The notes below the pieces were generated by a model that ran no database searches, was not told the origin of the DNA, and worked only from the letters and a program-made list of their open reading frames with translations. A stretch of DNA of 7,163 nucleotides from Nitrospirota bacterium (lineage in GTDB: Bacteria; Nitrospirota; Thermodesulfovibrionia; Thermodesulfovibrionales; JdFR-88): assembly GCA_021825785.1 (NCBI GenBank), contig JAKAGP010000086.1:1-7163 (forward strand). Reading direction: 5' to 3'. Both the position numbers and the translations under genes were made by a program. Positions within the stretch are counted from its first letter, which is position 1. Each line of letters starts with the position of its first letter. Below, in pieces: positions 1-3,780 of this stretch.

Positions 1-655
1 CTCCCACGAAGATATCACACTCCCTGGCCTTGACCGCGATTGTCCCCGGACGGCAAATACCCGAGAAAAAACCGCATCTGACGCATTTCCGCCTGTCTAT
101 ATGCACCCCTTCCCTGGTAAGGGTGATGGCGTCCGCCTGGCATCCGAGGGGCTCTTTAACGCACAGGGAACACTGTTTGCAAGGCTTTTCAGTTTTCACG
201 ATCAGTGCGCGCGCTATGACGCCGATATCGGAGGTCCTGGAACGGACGCAGGAAAAATCGCAGCCGGACAATGAGATATTGGTCTTGCCCGGCAGTGTTT
301 TTTCGCTCAGAAGAGAATTCAGTTTTTGCGCAGCTCCCCTCATGGGGCTGACATTGTAGAGGCACCACATCGAGCAGGCGGCGACGTTCCGCAGGTATTG
401 TCCGGTTGACCCGGCGGAAAGGCCATGGCCGGCCAGCAGCCTTTCAATGACTGGCAACTCATCGATGCCGATATGAGGGACCTCTATTGTCTGCCTGGGT
501 GTTACGTGCGCGGCGCCGGAGCCATACTGCTCCGCAATATCGGCAATGACGCCTATTTGTCCGGCGGTGAATTCCGAGGTGTAGGGCTCTATCGACCGTA
601 TCCGGAGAGTTACCCTGCCTTTTGCGCGTCCCGTGACAATGCCGTTGCCGCTCAT
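1..655 (-). CDS. Nitrite/sulfite reductase-like protein with ferredoxin domain, partial (3' end outside window)
   Basis: Reading the minus strand from ATG at 655 gives 218 codons with no stop before the edge. Residues about 10-90 resemble the ferredoxin-like half-domain of nitrite/sulfite reductases (TPRQTIEVP at 52-60, then GSTGQYLRNVAAC). The siroheme/4Fe-4S region follows with C94-x3-C98 and SGCDFSCVRSRTSDIG (C132-x3-C136), then a ferredoxin insert with C159, C162, C165, C172 and C191, C194, C201. This order matches the AsrC/Fsr-like group of small siroheme sulfite reductases, which reduce sulfite or related substrates in the cytoplasm. Oddities: the first siroheme cysteine pair is C-x3-C rather than the usual C-x5-C, and the second ferredoxin motif has Phe197 where its third Cys is expected. 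The activity may therefore be altered. ATG 655 is the only credible start because an in-frame TGA lies just upstream; no Shine-Dalgarno is visible. Family is fairly sure; substrate is unknown. Confidence 0.8.
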   Translation of the reverse strand, partial: MSGNGIVTGRAKGRVTLRIRSIEPYTSEFTAGQIGVIADIAEQYGSGAAHVTPRQTIEVPHIGIDELPVIERLLAGHGLSAGSTGQYLRNVAACSMWCLYNVSPMRGAAQKLNSLLSEKTLPGKTNISLSGCDFSCVRSRTSDIGVIARALIVKTEKPCKQCSLCVKEPLGCQADAITLTREGVHIDRRKCVRCGFFSGICRPGTIAVKARECDIFVG

Positions 656-661
656 GTATGT

Positions 662-667
662 ACTATA
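662..667 (-). promoter_or_regulatory. -10 box of the sulfite-reductase-like gene
   Basis: TATAGT on the minus strand (667 down to 662) matches five of six bases of the sigma-70 -10 consensus. Transcription would begin about seven bases on, at or next to the A of the ATG at 655, so the mRNA may be leaderless. This agrees with the missing ribosome binding site. No -35 box was recognised; the palindrome at 688-705 occupies the activator position instead. Inferred from sequence only. Confidence 0.45.
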
Positions 668-687
668 TGGGACTTTTCAGATTGGCG

Positions 688-705
688 TTATGATTTAAAT
701 CATAA
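688..705. promoter_or_regulatory. FNR-like operator, 18-bp perfect palindrome
   Basis: TTATGATTTAAATCATAA is a perfect inverted repeat. Its core, TGAT-N4-ATCA, matches the inner part of the FNR box (TTGAT-N4-ATCAA), with A instead of T at the outer position of each half-site. The centre (696.5) lies 41.5 bp upstream of the start point predicted from the -10 box at 662-667, the class II activator position for Crp/Fnr proteins. It could also act on the divergent lipoprotein gene at 820, whose predicted promoter is at 740-767. The Crp/Fnr protein encoded at 1935-2576 is the obvious candidate to bind it, by inference. Confidence 0.6.
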
Positions 706-739
706 TCCGCGCCCCTTTTGTGAAGGAAGCGGAATGCCG

Positions 740-767
740 TTGTAAAAAAATTCCTCCCTGCTAAAAT
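740..767 (+). promoter_or_regulatory. Possible sigma-70 promoter of the DNRLRE-like lipoprotein
   Basis: TTGTAA (740-745) and TAAAAT (762-767) are separated by 16 bases and match four and five of six consensus positions. The predicted start point near 774 leaves a leader of about 45 bases before GTG 820. The AT-rich stretch makes chance matches likely, so this is tentative. Confidence 0.35.
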
Positions 768-819
768 TTATGTAACCTGAAACATTTTTTCATCTGTTAA
801 AACTGATGGTGTGTGAAGA

Positions 820-1629
820 GTGCGGATAATAAAGGCGCTTCTTTTCGCGGGGATGGCGCTGCTGGCATCGACCCTGCCTGCATGCGGCGGTGGAGGGGGA
901 GGACAGCCTGTAGTCATCACCGGCCCCGGACTGGTTGGCATCGACGACACGTCGTCCTCCACTTCTCCTGTCCTGGCAGTCACATACACAGTCCCGCCGT
1001 CGCCCGAGGCCGTCAGCGTTACCATACTGAGCGATCTTGCATCGGACGGGGACATCGAATTCGACCCGGTCCTGAATACCTATGTGGTAACCGCGGGTCC
1101 ATCGGAGGTCCTCTTCGGCGAGGACAGCTCCAATGCCGATCTGCCGGAATTCCGGGCCTTTCTGACGTTCCCGCTGGACGGCGTCACCGGGCAGCCGTCC
1201 ATCCCGAGCGATGCGGCCATCGTCTCCGCGACCCTAGAGGTTTACGTTGACCAGGTGGACTTCGCTTCGACCGTCCCCACGTTCGTCGATCTGGTGCAGT
1301 ATGGGTTTCGCCGCCTGTCCGCGGGGGATTTCGATGCGCCCCTTGTGAGCCACTCCTCGTATGTTGCGTTAAACTTCTATTCCGGCGACCGGGGCAACTT
1401 TGTCGATATCGACGTCACCGGCCTGATGCAGGAAGTGCAGGTCCCCCCGGCGCTTCCGGACTTCCAGGTCCGTTTCGGCTTGCAGGGCCTGGTGACGGCG
1501 CTGTCCAGGGGCGCTTCATCAAAGACCGGACGAGGCGCGGTTCCCCGGCCGGGCGCGTTTGATAAAGCCAGGCCGGAGAGGCGGACATCTTCAACGGGAA
1601 GCCTTGCGCGGGGGGAACTGCGCCGGTAA
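820..1629 (+). CDS. Secreted lipoprotein with DNRLRE-like domain; probable 3' frameshift
   Basis: GTG 820 starts a typical lipoprotein signal: basic RIIK, hydrophobic residues 6-19 and lipobox LPAC with the lipidated Cys at 22, followed by a run of glycines. An in-frame TGA at 814-816 excludes earlier starts; the Shine-Dalgarno is weak. Residues about 108-224 (RAFLTFPL, SATLEVYVDQVDF, FVDLVQYGF, FVDIDVTGLMQE, LPDFQVRF) resemble DNRLRE-type beta-sandwich domains of surface proteins, as I recall the family. Function is unknown; an extracellular structural or adhesive role is a guess. After residue 224 the frame loses its C/G-ending codon preference and encodes low-complexity Arg/Ser sequence. 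The frame starting at 1494 keeps the preference and reads DGAVQGRFIKDRTRRG to a TGA at 1560-1562. The native protein therefore probably ended near 1562, with one base lost near 1475-1494. The gene runs convergently towards the DUF2892 gene. Confidence 0.7.
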   Translation: MRIIKALLFAGMALLASTLPACGGGGGGQPVVITGPGLVGIDDTSSSTSPVLAVTYTVPPSPEAVSVTILSDLASDGDIEFDPVLNTYVVTAGPSEVLFGEDSSNADLPEFRAFLTFPLDGVTGQPSIPSDAAIVSATLEVYVDQVDFASTVPTFVDLVQYGFRRLSAGDFDAPLVSHSSYVALNFYSGDRGNFVDIDVTGLMQEVQVPPALPDFQVRFGLQGLVTALSRGASSKTGRGAVPRPGAFDKARPERRTSSTGSLARGELRR

Positions 1630-1649
1630 ACCTGCCTGCCGGAAAAAAC

Positions 1650-1841
1650 CTACTTGCAGCTCTTGCAGGTCGATATTCCGAACAGGGCATAGGGGGGACA
1701 CCATCCCATGAGGCCCGTCGCAAGGGGGATGATCCCGAGGTACGCCCAAGGGGAATGCGGGCCGACAAAGGCCAGTGAGACAATCCCAAGCCCCGCAATA
1801 ACCCTTATGACCCGTTCTGCCGAACCGATGTTCTTCTTCAT
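1650..1841 (-). CDS. DUF2892 (YgaP-type) small inner-membrane protein
   Basis: This is a 63-residue protein starting at ATG 1841, chosen because AGGAGG lies about six bases upstream, the best ribosome binding site in the window; a longer reading from 1889 adds 16 unlike residues. It has the family layout: NIGSAERVIRVIAG at the N-terminus, two membrane segments (about 13-28 and 32-47) joined by PHSPWAYLG, then PLATGLMGWCPPYALFGISTC. This matches the DUF2892 domain, also found as the C-terminal membrane part of the rhodanese YgaP. Here it stands alone. Cysteines at 48, 59 and 62 include a terminal C-K-S-C motif that could bind metal or carry persulfide; that is inference. The gene lies 93 bases downstream of, and in the same direction as, the Crp/Fnr gene. 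The precise role of DUF2892 proteins is unknown; a link to sulfur metabolism is often suspected. Confidence 0.88.
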   Translation of the reverse strand: MKKNIGSAERVIRVIAGLGIVSLAFVGPHSPWAYLGIIPLATGLMGWCPPYALFGISTCKSCK

Positions 1842-1875
1842 TTTTTGCCTCCTGAAGTGGACTTTTACCTTATTA

Positions 1876-1918
1876 AATATAGCAGCCAACCGGCGCGGCT
1901 GTATGTGACAAAGTTACA
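1876..1918 (-). promoter_or_regulatory. Dyad and -10 box upstream of the DUF2892 gene
   Basis: On the plus strand TGTGACAAAGTTACA (1904-1918) is an imperfect dyad of the form TGTnAC-N3-GTnACA, resembling Crp/Fnr-type sites but one base short of the usual spacing. On the minus strand TATATT (1881 down to 1876) is a fair -10 box. The dyad centre at 1911 lies about 42 bases upstream of the start point predicted near 1869, again the class II activator geometry. Transcription would leave a leader of nearly 30 bases containing the AGGAGG of the gene at 1841. The odd spacing lowers confidence. Confidence 0.35.
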
Positions 1919-1934
1919 AAAGGGTGGAAGGGGT

Positions 1935-2576
1935 TCAATGCTTAAGCAGGGCGATTTCGCCCCGGGAGAGGGCCACAATGCCCTTGCGCTCGAAATCCTT
2001 CAGCAGCCTGCTTATTACCTCCCTGGAGGTCCCCAGGTCGCCGGCTATCTTCTGGTGTGTTGACCTCAGGACGCCGTGTTCCATCTTTTCCGAAAGATAT
2101 TCCCTGAGTCTTATGTCCATCCTGCCGAAGGCCACCTCTTCGACAAGGGCCATTACAGTGGCTAGCCGGCGGCTCATGATTTCAAAGAGGTAACGCCTCA
2201 CATCCTCGCTTGTCTCCATCAGCCTGCGAAAATCGTCTGCCGGGACGAGCAGCATCTCGCCTTCCTTTACCGAGACCGCACTGGCCGAATATGAGGTGTT
2301 GGCGAGGACGCAGGAGGCATTCAGGATGCACGTTTCCCCGCTGCCGATCTCATAAAGGGTGATCTCCCTGCCGCCCTCCGCAGCCTTGTAGACGCGTATC
2401 TCGCCGGAGAGCACAAAGGCGATGGCCGGACAGGCGTCGCCCTCGGAGTAGATGAGCATCCCGGCGGGAAAGCGGCGAAGGACGGCCCTGGAGATGATGT
2501 CCTCAATGAGCCGCGCGGGCGCATTTTGAAGCGACTGGAATATCCCGGTGAATTCCTCGCGCGATATCCTCTTCAT
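1935..2576 (-). CDS. Crp/Fnr-family transcriptional regulator
   Basis: The 213-residue length is typical of the family. Residues about 25-120 form the cyclic-nucleotide-binding-type beta-barrel (FPAGMLIYSEGDACPAIAFVLSGEIRVYK, then ITLYEIGSGETCIL). A long dimerisation helix spans about 122-150, and the winged helix-turn-helix about 170-213 (STHQKIAGDLGTSREVISRLLKDFERKG). In the recognition helix E186, S189 and R190 correspond to the FNR residues that read TTGAT; R185 aligns with the first CRP contact. The N-terminal cysteine cluster of true FNR is absent, so oxygen sensing by 4Fe-4S is unlikely. C49, C83 and C89 (C-x5-C) in the sensor domain could be redox- or sulfur-reactive, by inference. 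ATG 2576 follows an in-frame TGA and lacks a clear Shine-Dalgarno. The DUF2892 gene follows in the same direction with no terminator seen between, so the two may be co-transcribed. The effector is unknown. Confidence 0.93.
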   Translation of the reverse strand: MKRISREEFTGIFQSLQNAPARLIEDIISRAVLRRFPAGMLIYSEGDACPAIAFVLSGEIRVYKAAEGGREITLYEIGSGETCILNASCVLANTSYSASAVSVKEGEMLLVPADDFRRLMETSEDVRRYLFEIMSRRLATVMALVEEVAFGRMDIRLREYLSEKMEHGVLRSTHQKIAGDLGTSREVISRLLKDFERKGIVALSRGEIALLKH

Positions 2577-2602
2577 ATGCCGGAGTCATTCCGCATTTCG
2601 CA

Positions 2603-2632
2603 ATTATTTACTTCCGGCCGCATGGAAGTCAA
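2603..2632 (-). promoter_or_regulatory. Sigma-70-like promoter of the Crp/Fnr gene
   Basis: On the minus strand TTGACT (2632-2627) and AATAAT (2608-2603) are 18 bases apart and each match five of six consensus positions. The predicted start point near 2596 leaves a leader of about 20 bases before ATG 2576. The regulator can thus be transcribed independently of the Slp gene upstream; the 174 bases between those genes show no terminator that I can see. Confidence 0.55.
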
Positions 2633-2750
2633 GGACCGGCAGGGCAGGCGTCAATGAAGAATGATTTGTGCAGGGGAACCACGCAATAGCTCTTCTGGCA
2701 CGCGCCTGTCAATTCAGACGGCGGGCGCCGGGAGAACCTGCGAGGGCCGC

Positions 2751-3431
2751 TTACCTTCGGGGCCCCTCCGGAGCTTCTTGCCTTTCGAATTCATGCTCCT
2801 CGAATTCAGGCCTCTCTTCCGGCTCGCGGAATTCGTTCCTTTCGAGCTCCTCCTGCTCTTCCGGCCCCTGCTCGAACTCGAACCCATAGCCATAAGGGTA
2901 ATTTGGATAGGGGTAGTAATAAGGATAAGAGTAATAGGGACCGTAATAAGAAGGTCCGTAGTAATAAGAGGGATATGCCGGGGTCTCTTTCCACAGGAAT
3001 ATCTGCACGGCGTCAAAATAAGGAAAGGCATAGATTGTCTTGTCCAGCTTTCCCCTTCTGATTCCCTCGAATGTCCCCGCCACTGTTATGCGCCTGTTGC
3101 GGCTGTAGGTCATCGGGTCCAGGATGCCGCTGGATTTGGGCCAGAAGGCCTTGTATCTTCCAAGCCCCGGTGCCTTTTCGAAATAGCCTTTCTTGTCCAC
3201 CGGCACGTAGAGGGCCTCTATTACCGTCCCCTTGTCCGTCACCGTGGTGTTGGCAATTATGCCGCCAAGGATGAAGAGCTTCCCCCTGTACCTCTCCGGA
3301 TGCGCGGCAAGCTCCGTCATGGGCACGTTCCTTATGCCGCTTTCGAGCAGGTCCTCCTTTATTACCGGCCCGGCACAGGCGGCAATCATGAGGGCGGCAA
3401 CGATGACGGGCGCGAATATCAGCCTTTTCAT
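2751..3431 (-). CDS. Slp-family outer-membrane lipoprotein with Tyr-rich and Glu-rich tail
   Basis: From ATG 3431 the protein has 226 residues; a TTG at 3437 would add two. The signal peptide (MKRLIFAPVIVAALMIAAC) ends in lipobox IAAC with the lipidated Cys at 19. Residues about 20-148 match the Slp family of starvation-inducible outer-membrane lipoproteins: the VIKEDL start, HPERYRGKLFILGGIIANT, EALYVPVDKKGYF, and the RNRRITVAGTFEG...YAFPYFDAVQIFLW ending. Slp proteins face the periplasm and their mechanism is unknown. A Tyr/Pro/Gly segment (about 152-183) is common at the end of this family. The last 42 or so residues, rich in Glu, Arg and Phe (EFEEHEFERQEAPEG), are an unusual charged extension. 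No Shine-Dalgarno is seen. The promoter at 3438-3465 would start transcription at the ATG itself. The gene is transcribed divergently from the histidine kinase gene. Confidence 0.88.
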   Translation of the reverse strand: MKRLIFAPVIVAALMIAACAGPVIKEDLLESGIRNVPMTELAAHPERYRGKLFILGGIIANTTVTDKGTVIEALYVPVDKKGYFEKAPGLGRYKAFWPKSSGILDPMTYSRNRRITVAGTFEGIRRGKLDKTIYAFPYFDAVQIFLWKETPAYPSYYYGPSYYGPYYSYPYYYPYPNYPYGYGFEFEQGPEEQEELERNEFREPEERPEFEEHEFERQEAPEGPRR

Positions 3432-3437
3432 AGCCAA

Positions 3438-3465
3438 ATTATACCCTTATGCGGCATGGAGTCAA
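3438..3465 (-). promoter_or_regulatory. Strong sigma-70 promoter of the Slp gene, probably giving leaderless mRNA
   Basis: On the minus strand TTGACT (3465-3460) is followed after 16 bases by a perfect TATAAT (3443-3438). Only six bases separate the -10 box from ATG 3431, so the expected start point coincides with the start codon. The -35 box and the bases after it resemble those of the Crp/Fnr promoter at 2603-2632 (TTGACT then CCATGC, offset by one base). Confidence 0.7.
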
Positions 3466-3505
3466 TTTTTCGGTAGTGCATCAGTTTGGCAATGCAGAGC
3501 GGGGG

Positions 3506-3639
3506 CAGAAGGCGGATGGGAGCATGGCTCGCATCATTCTCGGCAGCCATCCATGGCTGCCTCCGAGGCTTTTCTATCCGGACGTCCCTGTCCGGATAAC
3601 GGCAAAAAAAGCCGCTCGCATGCCCCCATCCGCCTTCTG
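3506..3639. repeat. Nested inverted-repeat block (MITE-like or structured RNA)
   Basis: Outer arms CAGAAGGCGGATGGG (3506-3520) and its exact reverse complement (3625-3639) extend inward by a further six positions with one mismatch. Between them lie three hairpins in a row: GGCAGCCAT/ATGGCTGCC (3542-3561, two-base loop), TATCCGGAC/GTCCGGATA (3575-3598, six-base loop) and CGGC/GCCG around seven A (3600-3614). GCTCGCAT also occurs directly repeated inside both arms. It lies between two divergent promoters and encodes no convincing protein. It could be a small non-autonomous mobile element, an extragenic palindrome cluster or a folded RNA; the sequence alone does not decide. This block and the flanking promoters are all I see in the gene-free 3432-3780 stretch, apart from the mini-ORF and a short hairpin. 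Confidence 0.7.
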
Positions 3640-3715
3640 TCTTGCACGCGCTTCTCTTATACCCGTTTGTTTGGAGTCGCCGATTTTCCCTCCTGTAGTT
3701 TTTTTTAGGCAAACA

Positions 3716-3724
3716 TGATATGAT
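3716..3724 (+). promoter_or_regulatory. Extended -10 promoter of the histidine kinase
   Basis: TG-A-TATGAT is an extended -10 element with five of six consensus bases. No convincing -35 box lies upstream, which extended -10 promoters can tolerate. The start point would be near 3731, about 50 bases before ATG 3781 and about 20 before the mini-ORF at 3751. Confidence 0.45.
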
Positions 3725-3731
3725 GTGCGTG

Positions 3732-3750
3732 GCCCCGGGAGGGCTTTTTT
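3732..3750 (+). terminator. Short terminator-like hairpin overlapping the mini-ORF ribosome binding site
   Basis: GCCC (3732-3735) and GGGC (3741-3744) enclose five bases and are followed by six T, a small rho-independent terminator shape. It could stop read-through from the left. The right arm contains the GGGAGGG that would serve as Shine-Dalgarno for ATG 3751, so pairing could also mask that site. The four-base stem is weak. Confidence 0.35.
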
Positions 3751-3780
3751 ATGGTGAAAAAAGCTCCATATACTGTCTGA
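3751..3780 (+). CDS. Nine-residue mini-ORF abutting the kinase start (leader peptide or broken kinase 5' end)
   Basis: ATG 3751 is preceded by GGGAGGG at a spacing of about seven bases, a good ribosome binding site, and encodes MVKKAPYTV followed by TGA 3778-3780. The next codon, in the same frame, is the ATG of the kinase, which lacks its own Shine-Dalgarno. Either this is a coupled leader peptide that delivers ribosomes to the kinase, or the original kinase start was 3751 and the TGA is a recent nonsense change or a sequencing error. Not recognised as a known leader. Confidence 0.35.
   Translation: MVKKAPYTV

Noticed and set aside
425..745. 106-codon plus-strand frame near the left end
   Set aside because: It overlaps the sulfite-reductase-like gene on the other strand, whose motifs are clear, and its own translation resembles nothing I know.
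1415..1798. 127-codon minus-strand frame
   Set aside because: It overlaps the well-supported DUF2892 gene in another frame and runs antisense to the lipoprotein gene; the composition is shadow-like.
2661..3476. 271-codon plus-strand frame
   Set aside because: It is antisense to the Slp lipoprotein. The apparent Leu/Phe/Arg repeats are the mirror of the Glu/Arg/Phe tail codons.
3598..3610. AACGGC followed by a run of A, also found at 6556-6568, as a dispersed repeat
   Set aside because: The match is mostly an A-tract, and the flanking sequences do not agree.
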